Shown: positions 1 through 10,957 of the stretch, one piece after another | Numbering within the stretch: the stretch's first letter is position 1 | Layout of the letters: each line of letters begins with the position of its first letter | Assembly (NCBI GenBank): GCA_020726505.1 | Contig: JAHLEZ010000017.1 | Span: 1,178,001 to 1,242,000 of the forward strand | From: Leptodontidium sp. MPI-SDFR-AT-0119 | Lineage: Eukaryota > Ascomycota > Leotiomycetes > Helotiales > Leptodontidiaceae | Direction of reading: 5' to 3' | DNA: 64,000 bases | The notes under the pieces: generated by a model | The model's input: only the letters and a program-made list of their open reading frames with translations | The model's database searches: none | Told to the model about the DNA's origin: nothing | Made by a program: the position numbers and the translations under genes

Positions 1-326
1 GCAGCCTCGGGAGGGGAGAAAACTGATAAATCCGAGGGCTGTAAGACGTGTGACGTATGTGCAGATAAGAATAATAGATGAGTAATAGATAAACATGGTG
101 CTATAGGCACTGCAATAAGAACTCTGCCGTCTCGTGGCTCACATGGCGGTCTAGAATAAAGTCGATCAGAATAATCACGTGGTGCCGTTTGTGGAATGAA
201 AACCTTTTTCAGGCATTCTAACGCAGTCTCGTCTGTAGCTCACCCATTCTCTGTAGTAATGAAGTTTCAAGACTTGAAGGTAGCTATGTTAGCTGGGAGC
301 CACTGCCTTTGAACTGATTTACCCAT
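1..326. other. No gene seen at left edge
   Basis: No convincing coding signal, RNA gene or repeat is seen here. It may be the decayed downstream part of the transposase scrap that follows, but no terminal repeat could be found to delimit an element. Confidence 0.4.
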
Positions 327-587
327 TTATAAAACGAGTGGACGAGTTCTGACCCCCGCGGCAAAGATACATTCGATGATAGACGTCCAAGCTTGAGAAC
401 CAGGCTGTTTTCGTTGAACGAAGCGTCGATTCGTATAGCCGATGACATATCCATTGGCTCCTTGGCCTTCCATAGCCCCTGCTTCGTCCATATTCCATCG
501 ATTGTCGGGTTGAATAGCTTGAATGGCTGGAATTGCTAATTTTTGGAACAAAGCTTTAATAATATCAGAAGTAGCACATTGACACAT
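327..587 (-). pseudogene. Pogo/Fot1-type DDE transposase fragment
   Basis: An 86-codon stretch reads NMDEAGAMEGQGANGYVIGY and later SQAWTSIIECIFAAGVRTRPLVL. This is the core of the DDE_1 endonuclease domain of pogo/Fot1 (Tc1-mariner group) fungal transposases, including the first catalytic Asp in the NMDE motif. A complete transposase is about 500 aa. Here the N-terminal helix-turn-helix domain and the rest of the catalytic triad are missing on both sides, so it is a dead fragment. No inverted repeats or TA target duplication were found. Confidence 0.75.
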
Positions 588-829
588 TCAAAATCGACAC
601 AGACTTGATTCTCAGTCCGAAGGATGATGTTCTATGGAAAACATTACCTTCCCAACTGACAGCGGTGGACGATTCGATGAGACCCACCTGAAACCCTCTT
701 CCGTACGTGCCAGCTACTAGAATACATCTTTTGATCCCCCGCCAGTATTAAGAGTACTTCGCACCCAAGTATTCAAGATACGACTACCAACAATTAGTCT
801 TCTAAGATAGGACGACAGATTCCCTATGC

Positions 830-2508
830 CTACGTACTTCTTAGCTGCAATGCCAAAAGTGTAATAACGGCCCATCTTACCAAAACTCCTTTCTTGCTCT
901 CGCCACCCAGCCGAAACAGGAACCCGAACCAATACGCCACGCCTCTGATCTCGTTCCCTTGGCGGTCGAAGTTTGGCCGCAAATCGTTGGTCATTCTGAA
1001 GCGGGACAACTTGCCTGCATAAGGTGGGTATCGGACCTCGAGCAACTTCTCCACCCAGCCTGGGGTGGTGGCGATGGAGCGTCGGTGGGTGAAGGTGTCA
1101 AAGGAAGCCCTGCCACGATAGGCACCCTGTCCGGAATCGCCAACACCACCGAAGGCGAGTGTCCGGATGGCTCCGTGGTAGTTAGTATCGTTGACGGTGG
1201 CACCACCAGAGGTGACTTCATTCAACACTAAGGCTCGCGTCAGCATGTGAGGTTTTCCCTGTAGGGGTAGATGCGAAGTTGCTCATAGTGCCCAGAATAC
1301 AACATGGGTATTTGGTAAATAAAATACCTACTCTTGTTAGTTTCAGCTTTGTTGCCGAATGGATAAAATCCTAGTGGCGTTGAGTGCACGGAGTTGGCAA
1401 TGCGGATAGCCTCCTCCACGCTATCGATGGGAAGAATTGGCATGAGAGGCCCAAATGATTCATCAACGATCATGGAGTCGTTAACATTGTTGACTTGGAC
1501 AATGGTAAGGTCGATAAAGTTCTCAGCCTCATCCACCTCTCCTCCAATTAGGATCTCTCCATCAGAATCGTCAAGCATCTTCTTGATTCTCTGGAAATGT
1601 CTCTTGTTGGCGATTCTGCCGAAGTCCGGACTGGACTTGGTGCCGTCAGGATAGAACTCCTTTAGAGCGATCTTTAGCTGCTCAACGAGGGAAGGTGGAA
1701 TTTCCCTATCGACCAAGACATAGTTCTGGCTGAAACAAAGTTGGCCAGCATTAAGAAGCTTGCCCCATAACAGTCGTCGTGCTGCCAGGCGAGGGTCGGC
1801 ATTCTTGGTAACCACAGCTGGGTTTCGGCCACCAAGCTCCAAACAGACTGGAGTCAAAGTCTCGGCTGCTTTCTTAGCAACGATCGTTCCGACACCAGTA
1901 CTACCAGTGTAGAATATCTTATCCCACTTCTCGTTGAGCAGAGCTGTTGACTCTGGGATTGCGCCATTAATAACGGTATATGCACTAGGGTCAAGAGACG
2001 ACTCCACGATACTCTTCAGCACCATGGCCGTCGCTGGAGACACCTCGGAAGGTTTCAAGACGGCCGTGCAACCGGCAGCAATAGCTCCAATGAAAGGACC
2101 AAGGGACAGCTGGACAGGGAAGTTGTAGGCACCGATCACAAGGACGGTACCTAGAGGCTCCTTTCGGATTCGGGGGTTCATGACAGTGTTGATGAGAGAG
2201 ATATCCGGTGCTTTCTCGTCCTTCATCCATCCTGCCAGTTTCCTTGTAATGAACACGATATCATTCTTGCACCAGTCGATCTCGGTGACGTAAGTCTCGA
2301 AGACTGGTTTGCCTAGGTCGAGTTTGCACGCTTCCAAGAGGGCAGGGGCATGATCGTCAATTGCCCAGTACAGCTTTCGTAGCTGGCTCAACCGCCACTC
2401 AAGCGGCTTTGTCTTTTGTGAACGGAAGGTTGCTTGCAGGCGGTTGACGGTGGAAGGAATGGTCACAATGTCGGTGGCCTGGAAAGGCATGATTTTTGCT
2501 GATGCCAT
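830..2508 (-). CDS. Fatty aldehyde dehydrogenase, ALDH3 family
   Basis: NAD(P)-dependent oxidation of long-chain or aromatic aldehydes to acids. The start is the ATG at 2506-2508. Exon 1 (1332-2508) carries the Rossmann and catalytic core: the TGSTGVG loop, the general base Glu in LELGGRNPAVV and the nucleophile Cys in NAGQLCFSQN. Exon 2 (830-1233) carries SGGATVND and PFGGVGDSG-like motifs of the ALDH3 C-terminus, then a hydrophobic tail (VLVRWAVITLLALQL) near the end. Such a tail is used by ALDH3 enzymes such as Hfd1 and FALDH as a membrane anchor. One intron is certain. Its donor is at 1331 and its acceptor at about 1234 is the best fit (frame closes at 526 aa), but another acceptor nearby is possible. 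It is divergent from the acyl-CoA ligase at 3145, so both may share a promoter. The membrane anchor and the substrate are inferred. Confidence 0.9.
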
Positions 2509-3144
2509 GGTGCAAAGGAGACGGCGAAATGTGTATCGTAGGAGCTATCAGGAACTGTGATATAGATACGAGACAGATACAAGCAATGCCTTTTAGCCTC
2601 GACGTGGTATTATGCATAAAAGGCTGATTGTCCAAGCTGTGAAGCATACCGTGGCTCGGACGGCTCGACAAATCATGTAAAGGCTTAGTAGGTCGAAGGT
2701 AAATGCTCATAGTCCCAGCCATCCTACTTACTGAAAGAATGTTGGAGATGCTGAATCGTGCTTCAGCCGAGGCGAGATTCGGTCTTGGCTTTCTGAATAG
2801 GTAATCGTCCAATTCGCGGGGAAAGTTCCCCATGGGCCTCCACTTTAACTTTTTAGTAAGACATCTTAGCTAGAACATCAGTTTTGAGACAGATTTGGAG
2901 ACCCCCCTAAAGCTTTCTTGAGTTTGTTTACTAATCTGGTCGACGATGAATGTATGCCCGCTGGACTCCGCACTTTGCCGCCGGACATTGAGATAATATA
3001 TTACGGACGTAACCTTTCTTCCAGTCGTATTAGAGGGGCTAAAACATCCGGCATCCCTCCTATGTCTCTTTCTTTTTCCAGATCTTTCGTCCTCTTGTCC
3101 AATTTTAAGATTAAAATTGCCAGGTATTGAGCATTTTTGCAATC
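2509..3144. other. Divergent promoter region
   Basis: About 640 bases between two divergently transcribed metabolic genes. No coding sequence is supported. It contains the inverted-repeat 12-mer at 3001-3012. Confidence 0.5.
3001..3012. promoter_or_regulatory. Inverted-repeat site TTACGGACGTAA
   Basis: TTACG and CGTAA half-sites are separated by GA. The same 12-mer occurs once more in the window, at 12545-12556, upstream of the nitronate monooxygenase gene. Here it lies 133 bases before the acyl-CoA ligase ATG in a divergent promoter. It resembles a spaced bZIP-type half-site pair; binding is inferred only. Confidence 0.35.
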
Positions 3145-4955
3145 ATGCCGATTGAGTCTCACCATCCTCCAGTTTCGATTCCACCAGTGGATTTTTGGAC
3201 TTTCTTATTTGAGAGACCTGATAGGGAATATCCAGACGACCACGGTAATTTTTGTTTTCACTGCAGCGTGCTTCTTCGTAATTTTATATTCGACGAGCTA
3301 ACAGTCCTCAAAGTACTATTTGTAGATGTGGCAACACGGAAGAAGCATACGTTTCGAGATATTCGCACGACATCGGTCGAAATCGGTCGAGGTCTTCAAA
3401 AACAATGGAGATGGCAAAAGCGGGACGTCATGGTCCTATTTTCTCCCAACACTGCGGATATTGGAGCTCTTGTGTCAGGAATCTTATGGGCAGGCGGCGT
3501 CGTTTGCCCTGTGAATAATCTTTACACTGTTGGAGAACTGGTCTCGGTGCTGAAATCTTCTGGAGCCAAAGCTTTGACGACACACTTGAGTTGCTTTGAG
3601 GTAGCTCGAGAGGCTGCTCTCATTGTGGGATTGCCTCTCAATCGTATCATACTCATCGGAGAGCCTGACACGAAGGAAAAGACCAAGCATTTTTCATCAT
3701 TGCGAGATTTATCAATTGGAGGACAAAAGGTGTCGATAAATCCTAAAGAAGACCTTGCATTCTTGGTATATTCGTCTGGGACTACGGGTCTTCCGAAAGG
3801 CGTTATGCTCTCGCACGAGAACATCGTTGGGAACATTTTGCAATGCTATGCATCGGAAAACCATCAGATGACCTGGAACAATGATTCAGTCATCTCTTTT
3901 CTGCCTATGTTTCACATTTATGGTATATTCTAAGGAGCAAAAAGTCTTTGAATTGCACAGTATACTGACATAAGATTACTTAGGTGTTGCGGTTATGGCT
4001 TTCCATCCCATATATAACGGAGTCACGGTGCATGTCATGCAACAGTTCGACTTGCCACAGCTATGTCAAAGCATTCAGTCCAGCAAGATTACAGTTGCAT
4101 ATGTTGTGCCACCGGTGGTACTCGCCCTTGCAAAACATCCGGTAGTGGACAAATATGATCTCAGCTCGCTTCGGGAAATACATTCTGCTGCCGCACCTCT
4201 CGGCACCGATTTAATCGATGTGATCCACAAAAGATTGAAGGTACCAATCAAGCAGAGTTACGGAATGTCAGAAACATCGCCTGTGATTACTACTCAGGTA
4301 AATTCCACCCCGACGTTCATTAATCTCTCAACTAATAAGTGTTTAGAGTAGGGAAAGCTGGAACAAGCCACCCGGTTCTGTAGGCAAACTCCTGGCTTCA
4401 ATGAGCATGAAAGTCATGGACGGTGAGCACGAGGTTCCGCCAGGCCAGGAAGGAGAGATCTGGATGAAAGGTCCCAACATCTTCAAAGGCTACTACAAGA
4501 ACCCAAAAGCAACAGCCGATGCTATCACCGATGGCTGGTTCCGCAGTGGTGATATCGGCTATATCGACAATGATGGAAATATCTTCCTTACCGATCGCTT
4601 CAAAGAATTGATCAAGTACAATGGATTTCAAGTTGCCCCTGCACAGCTGGAAGGTTTGTTACTTGGGCATCCTGCTGTCAATGATGTTGCGGTGGTTGGA
4701 GTTTACAGCAAAGAAAGAGTGACGGAGTTACCACGGGCCTACATTGTTCCTGCACAGGGTCACACAGCTGGCGAAGACTTAGAGAAAGTCATCAGTGCAT
4801 GGTTGAATGAAAAGGTGGCTCCATATAAGAAATTGCGTGGTGGGATCAGATTTGTTGATGAGATACCTAAGAGCGCTACTGGGAAAATTTTGAGACGAGT
4901 GCTGGCGGAACAGGCGAAGAGTGAGCAGGAGGGGAGCCTGAAGGCAAAGCTATAG
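3145..4955 (+). CDS. 4CL-like acyl-CoA synthetase with PTS1
   Basis: An adenylate-forming enzyme that activates a carboxylic acid (fatty or arylpropanoid) to its CoA thioester with ATP. The start is ATG 3145. Four exons, 3145-3244, 3305-3922, 3984-4297 and 4347-4955, join exactly to 546 aa. Hallmarks are the P-loop-like YSSGTTGLPKG motif, the QSYGMSETSP motif, GWFRSGDIGY, and the hinge region TDRFKELIKYNGFQV with the C-terminal Lys in PKSATGKILRR. The last three residues are AKL, a good peroxisomal targeting signal type 1, so the enzyme probably works in peroxisomes. Neighbouring aldehyde and acyl-CoA dehydrogenases suggest it feeds beta-oxidation. The exact substrate cannot be read from sequence. 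Confidence 0.93.
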
Positions 4956-5383
4956 TTTAGCATTTTCAATTCAACGAACAACCACATGAATAATTTTCAA
5001 GATTTTAAATGGGCAATTGCTTGATTGGGAAAATTGCTTTCCCTACTATGGTAGATGTTAAAACATGGATTTTTCATTTCATATGCACAATGGCGAGGAA
5101 ATGGGTGTTTCTCATAAATCGTCATTGTTGACCCTATTATTGAACGAAACCCCGAGACTACAGAATATTCGGAAAACGTAGTGCCATAGAGAAGTCATCA
5201 TCGATACTCAGCATTGAGAGCTACTATCTGCGGAAACGTGCGTATTAAGACCCCGCGGTAGTCTAAAATTCATATATTTCCATATCTTGCGGGGCAATTA
5301 AGTTGGGAATTACATTCGCTAAAGGCTAGAGAAGAAAAAAGAGTGGCCGATTTTGTTGCCCTGCATCAAACAAACATCGGCGA
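4956..5383. other. Intergenic, nothing recognised
   Basis: AT-rich sequence 3' of the ligase gene; no coding signal or repeat recognised. Confidence 0.4.
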
Positions 5384-5761
5384 CTAAATTTTTCCTGCCC
5401 TTAGAGATTGCTCAGCTTTGTGAAAAGCGTCGGTGATGTTGCCCTGAATTGAGGCTGTTCGAGTTCCTTGGGTCGAAGATAAAATAATACCGTGCTCTTT
5501 CAGATGACCTGTAATAATAGCAGTTCTTCCAGATTCGATATATTCTTTTAGAAAAACTGGCATTGCCAGATCGACTTGCCTTTGTGGTTGCGAATAACCG
5601 TATTTTCTAGCAGGTGTATGGTCCCAGACTTTCGATGATCATCGTGTAGCAGCGGTGGAGGTAGAGGCGGAAGAGAGCGTACGATTGAGTACTGGTGAAT
5701 CAGGAGCCTCGAATAGCCTAATGTTATGTTGTGATAAAGTATCAGAGGGTCGTGAAGACAT
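5384..5761 (-). pseudogene. hAT transposase N-terminus relic (BED zinc finger)
   Basis: Read from an ATG at 5759-5761, the reverse strand gives about 40 codons rich in Ser and Thr, one in-frame TGA, then SSKVWDHTPARKYGYSQPQR. After a one-base frame slip come IWQCQFF and HLKEHGI-like residues, and the stretch ends at a TAG at 5384. The order Trp-X-Cys, then a His-X4-5-His pair, preceded by SSKVWDH, is the BED zinc finger at the start of fungal hAT transposases. A stop codon, a frame slip and the loss of the catalytic and dimerisation domains mark it as a relic. No protein of this length is expected to be made. Confidence 0.6.
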
Positions 5762-6040
5762 TTTGTTGTAAACCAAGGCTCCCGAGCTCGACAAGTGGAT
5801 GGTTAGATCATGTGATGTGATTTGAAGCTGACCGAATTAACCCGTTCGGCCTTTTAAGTACGGCAAAGACTAACCGAACATACGGTAGTGCTATTGGGAA
5901 ACAAAAGCGGTTCGGAAGAAAATGACCTTTCTTGTATAGGCAGCTTTAGGTAGAAGACTCGCCTAACTGTTTTAATCATGTGACTCCTATGTTTTCAGCC
6001 TCGATACGGGTCCGTATACGGCCGTATTGAATTGATCACA

Positions 6041-6111
6041 CGTACTGACTCCGTACCATGTATCGGTAATACGCACTGAGTCCGTAAGGCCATATACGTA
6101 CTGACTCGGTA
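6041..6111. repeat. Three degenerate 15-mer direct repeats
   Basis: CGTACTGACTCCGTA (6041), CGCACTGAGTCCGTA (6072) and CGTACTGACTCGGTA (6097) lie 31 and 25 bases apart. They are just upstream of the hAT relic's start, where hAT elements carry subterminal transposase-binding repeats. They may be the remnant 5' end of that element. CGGCCG-containing palindromes flank them. Confidence 0.5.
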
Positions 6112-6271
6112 TTCTGGTGGTATACGGGTTGGTACGGCAATACTGGCTGCTGCACTGCACTCAGGTCTTGCTGATGCTGGCCGTGTTCCTTCAAGTTAGA
6201 ACTGCACCTGCAATGAAACTACAAAAGCAGATGTGAAGTGCAAATTTATTCTTTGACGTGAGAACCATCTA

Positions 6272-7917
6272 TTACAGCATGCTCTTCGGCATAAACTTCA
6301 TGGCTTGCCGTATCCCAAGGTCCGCCAGAATCTCTTCTGTTCCTCCTAGAATAGAGTCGAACTTGTTCGTCCGGTTGAACATTTCAACTAGCCTTCCCAT
6401 TCCTGTTTGAGTGATTGCCCTCCCTCCAAAAATCTGCACCGCTTCATCTGCAATTTCATGTGCTGACCTCGACGCAAACATCTTCATGAGCGCTATAGGC
6501 CCCGCAAGGTGTTTGTTCTGCTCTGCATAGGTTAGGCTGTTCATCTGGTATGTTATGTTCTCGATATGTGCTTGAATGGCTTCACAGTGGGCGATCATTT
6601 TTCCTAGTCTGCCAGAGGTTATTCGAGATTGGGGCTACAGACAAGGTGAAGACTCACTTCTGACGGATGACCGGTTGGTCAATAAGCCTTTTGCCAAATA
6701 CTTTCCTCTGATGCGCCCATTTCAAACACTCCTCTGTCACAAGTCTCGACATGCGTATCGAAGCTGCGATAATCGTCCATCGCTCATGGTTAAAATTTGC
6801 CATGATGACTGCAAAGCCCTTATTCTCCTGCCCAAGAAGGTTCGTGACGGGTACCTTGACATTGTCGAAGAAGACACTTGCCGTTCCCGCAGTAGCTGAG
6901 TAGGAAGTCTTAATGGGTGTTGTCTCAACACCTGGTCCACGCTCAATCAGTAGTACTGACATGCCGTCACCTGTCTTTACTGCGGTGACAAAGTAGTCGC
7001 TGAAGTGCCCATTCGTGATCCACTTCTTCGTTCCGTTAACGACGTAATGCTTCCCATCTGCGGTCTTCCTGGCAGTGGTGCGGATACCAGCAACGTCGGA
7101 ACCAGCGAAGGCTTCGCTGATGGCCAGGGAGAGCTTCTTCTTTCCAGAGAAGCAATCATGTGCTATTTGATTCTTCCACACCTCATCTTGGCCCCAGTTC
7201 ATGACTGCCGAAAGGCCGATGACCATGCCCCCAAGATTTCCTACCGTGAATTAGAAACTGCATCGAAATTCTGCCATGTCGTGGGAAAGACAAACCATCT
7301 TGGAAACCTCTATACCCACTTCTCGCCATCTCCTGCACGATAATAAGATCATGAAAGTAGTCGAACTCCCCGCCGTCGACGACACCTCCCAGAATTTTTA
7401 CACCATGCAGATGTTTCCCCGGCCCAAATCTCGTCTGCGTTATCCCTGCCTTGTACATCCTCTGCAATAACTCATCGCTGATAAATTCGCCACTCTTCTC
7501 CTTCTCCGCTGCCTCGGGCGTAATATACGTATCAACAAACACCCGCATCGCCTTCTGCAGCGCCCTGTGACTGTCTTTATAGTACGGGCTCTTGAACTGA
7601 GGCATTAGCCAGGTCGGCTCGCCGTACGGCACCAAGCTCAAATCGCCAGCATTCTGCGGGAGGATCGAGGGCGTCTCACTCGCGATAGACCCGATTTTCA
7701 GGTGCGCATATTTCTGGATAACCTCGTGCCGGTGCAGATTGTAGAAGTCGCTTGTGCAGTCCGTGCCGGCTATTTGCAGCAGTACAGCCTCTCCGCCTGG
7801 GTGCGCATCGGCAAATTCGGTCAGGTCATAGACGCTTGTGTCGATGATGCACCACAGATTGTCGACGTTATTCTTGTGAGCCACTTGCTCCCGGGTGAAG
7901 CTTCCCATTTGCGTCAT
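6272..7917 (-). CDS. Cytochrome b5-acyl-CoA dehydrogenase fusion
   Basis: Residues about 5-75 form a cytochrome b5 haem domain with both axial His motifs (DAHPGGEAVLLQIAGTD and NLHRHEVIQKYAHLKIG). The remainder is an acyl-CoA dehydrogenase: AISEAFAGSDVAGIRT (FAD/substrate region), KKWITNG, ANFNHERW, and a C-terminal helical domain with QIFGGRAITQTGMGR and a catalytic-region Glu in ILGGTEEIL. Exons 7308-7917, 6658-7240 and 6272-6608 join exactly to 509 aa. The fusion suggests that electrons leave FAD through haem b5 rather than ETF; that is inference. The C-terminus SML is only a weak PTS1 candidate. Together with the PTS1 ligase at 3145, it could carry out the first step of side-chain beta-oxidation. 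Confidence 0.93.
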
Positions 7918-9141
7918 GCTGGCAAGATAGCTGGAAAAATCAACAGGCTCGTGGAAAGGTGGAGGTGAAGGTGAGACGATGGTGGATTGGGAATTAAATC
8001 CATTTAATCAAATATTACTTCTTTTTACAAGCGATACCGCGGCTCGTTTACTTGTCTTGGCACTGACATTACTGATTACTATTACGAGTCGAGGCCGAGG
8101 GTTTGAAACTCAGTACGGTATAATGCGAAAACGTCATTCCGCGGGTGTCGAACGGTTCCCTGCCAAAGTCAAAGAGCACTTTATGTTAGCGCGAGATGAA
8201 AATTGAACTGTGTCCTGTTACAGTAAAATTCAAAATCGGCTTTAGTTCCCTTTTAAAAAATAAATTTAAAAAAAAGGAAGACTTTTCCTAATTTAACAGT
8301 ACGGAGAACTCTACATACAGTTCAAGGCCCCATAATGTGACGGCAACCGGCATACACGAAAGCCCGCAAGTGCGGATGTCGGTTAGTCTTCGAGCTTCTA
8401 CCCCACACTTGAGGCTGAAACAGAACCGATATATTTAGTCCCTGGCAATAACCGGCACATGAAATAATGGAATGATTACTGATAGGCGGTACCAGCTTGT
8501 GAAATGATGGAATGATCAATAACCTTCGGTCCCTGACTTATACTGGAAAGATGAATATTCCTGGCCGTTGCCCTGGCCGAGGGTGGGGGCCATTCGGTAG
8601 CAGAGAAAACAGCCAAGACACTTCGCGCGCCGGACTTCTTGCGCCAATATGACTTACTCTCAACTCCATTTCTTGGCAGTATCTTCCTGCAGGATCTCTC
8701 TGCACATATCAGCTGCTAGAAGAGTTATTAAACTCGATATGTGACAGGGCTACATTCTTTGGTATGTAGAACATCTCCTAATTCAAATAGAGGTACTAGC
8801 AGTTGCAAATGAAGTTGAATGCGGAGTAATGAACGAATAGTAAACTTGATCTACAGCTCCTGGGCAGTGTGGGGTAGAGCATTAAGGCCGTATTTATCCC
8901 TCAAAATCCAACCGCAACCATGTGAGATTTTGGCTCTTTAGCCACATCGAATTTGGCGATTAATAATCAAACGGTGCGCATTTCCCTTCGTCGCTGTTGC
9001 GGGAGAGGACCAAGTCCGCGTGAAGACTTTGATGACTTAGTGGAGTTCTAAAAAGAAGATAAAAGCAAGCTCAACGCTGTTCAAAACGAGCATCCAGGGA
9101 CGTCATTTCCTTTGCCTACAACACCACCAAAATATTTCCAA
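7918..9141. other. Divergent promoter region, nothing coding
   Basis: About 1.2 kb between divergent genes. It holds an A-rich tract near 8258-8277 and a 16-17 base imperfect direct repeat (TGAAATAATGGAATGAT-like) at about 8460 and 8502. No gene is supported. Confidence 0.4.
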
Positions 9142-10329
9142 ATGCCTAACCTGAAAGAAATCCTTGTCATTGGCGGTACTGGTGCTCAAGGCATTCCCGT
9201 CGTTCGAGGTCAGTATAACCCATAATCTCAATATAGCCTTGCCAGCGAGCACCACTAATTTATTTTGATAGCCCTTGCACTCAGCGAGCGTTATAGCGTG
9301 CGCGTGCTGACTCGCGACTCCAACTCGTCTCGTGCACAGGAGCTCCTCCAACTGCCAAACGTGCACCTATTCCAAGGTACGCAAGATAACCAAGCGGATC
9401 TGCACGCTGCCTTCAAGGGCATATATGGCGCATGGGTCAACACCGACGGTTTCACCTTGGGCGAAAAGAGTGAGCTGTTCTATGGAATCCGCGCCTATGA
9501 GATTGCACGTGCTGAAGGAGTTCAGCACTACGTTTGGGCAAACATCGAGTATGGGCTCAAATATGCTGGGTGGAATGAGGACTACCATTGTGGGCATCAC
9601 GATTCTAAAGGGCGCATTGGTAGCTTCATCCTAGCGCAGGGCCAGGACGGAGAGATGAAGAGTAGCTTACTTACCACTGGGCCGTACATGAATATGCTAT
9701 TTGACGGTATGTACTTGCCTCAAAAGCAAGGGGACGGGAGTTTCGTATGGGCCAATCCAGCGAGTACGTATTACCACCTCGGTCACTTTCTTGATTACTA
9801 GCTATTTCTTACTGACCATTCGCTTTGGTTAATAGAGGACGGTAATATCCCGCTTACAGCACTCGAAGATGTTGGTCACTATAGCCTGTGGCTCTTTGAC
9901 AACCTAAATGAATCAGCTGGCTTAGATCTGGTGGTCGCAACAGAAGAAATATCTTTCCCCGAGGTTGCAAAAACCTTCTCTGAAGTGACCGGGAAGAAGG
10001 GTGTTCATGTACAGGTACCCCTTGAAAAGTATATGCCTGTTGCGGAGCCATATCCTGGAGCATATTCAAACTGGGCTGCTGGACAGGATACTCCCCACGA
10101 TGAGTCATTCCAGACGTGGCGTCAAAACTTTTCTGCTTGGTGGAGGTATTGGGGCGAAGGTCGAGCTCTGAAGAGGGACTTCGAGTTTCTTGACAGAATT
10201 CACCCGCAAAGGATCAAAAGTCTCTCCGAATGGATGAAGAAAGTGGGGTACAATGGGGAGCGGAAGTCGGTCTTGAAGGGACTTGAAGACCGCAAGACGG
10301 TAAACCCTCCTGCGGAAGTAATGGGGTGA
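9142..10329 (+). CDS. NmrA-like NAD(P)-binding protein
   Basis: A 350-aa protein from exons 9142-9208, 9272-9763 and 9836-10329, which join exactly. The N-terminus ILVIGGTGAQGIPVV is the glycine-rich Rossmann motif of the NmrA-like atypical short-chain dehydrogenase family. It is followed by VRVLTRDSNS, the typical second strand with an Arg that favours NADP(H). The middle (GVQHYVWANIEYG, TTGPYMNMLFDG) and the C-terminal EVTGKKGVHVQVP segment fit the family. NmrA-like proteins are redox sensors or reductases; the classical catalytic Tyr-X3-Lys is not obvious, so a sensor or isoflavone-reductase-like role is equally possible. It sits between beta-oxidation-type genes and may belong to the same cluster. 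Confidence 0.88.
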
Positions 10330-10957
10330 AAGGAACCAGCTCTCGAAATTTAGGGCAAACATTTTGCTATATAGTTGTAGTGAAGAAATATTATTTCATA
10401 GCAGAGGTCACCTGCACCGTGTTAAAGGATGTGAACTAGCGATTGGATGCGCTGCCATTTTAGCACAACATAACAAAGGATCCTTTCATCAGGAATACAC
10501 GACCTGCGGCTGGTATTTGATTCATATTAAAAATTAGGTTTGGTGGTCAAAAAGAAGAGGCCAAATTGCACTTGACTCTTAAATGCAACCTTGATAGGTT
10601 GGACTAAGTAGTAATTTGATATAAGTAAAACAGTTTTTGGTGTGGACATAAATTGTGGGATGAGCTCAATACTACAATTCAACTGCGGTTGGAACGAGGT
10701 GCGCCAATAGCACAGCAGGATGGGTTCAACAGTTGCATCAGGCCCAGTAAGTGGGCACTGGTGCATTTGAAGGAGGCGCTTGATGGAAGAAGGAAACGGA
10801 GAAAGTTTGATGGCTCAGGTTGTCTCTACAACCGCGTGCTTAATCATATGGGTTCCGGCTTGTTTATTTGCTACGCAACTCTACCATCTCATTATTGAAG
10901 GACACCAAATACGGCTATTTGCAACGTACATTCATTCTAGTCTAAGTTTCTATGATC
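10330..10957. other. Intergenic between converging genes
   Basis: The 3' regions of two convergent genes. Open frames present here have no family features and look like chance. Confidence 0.4.
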
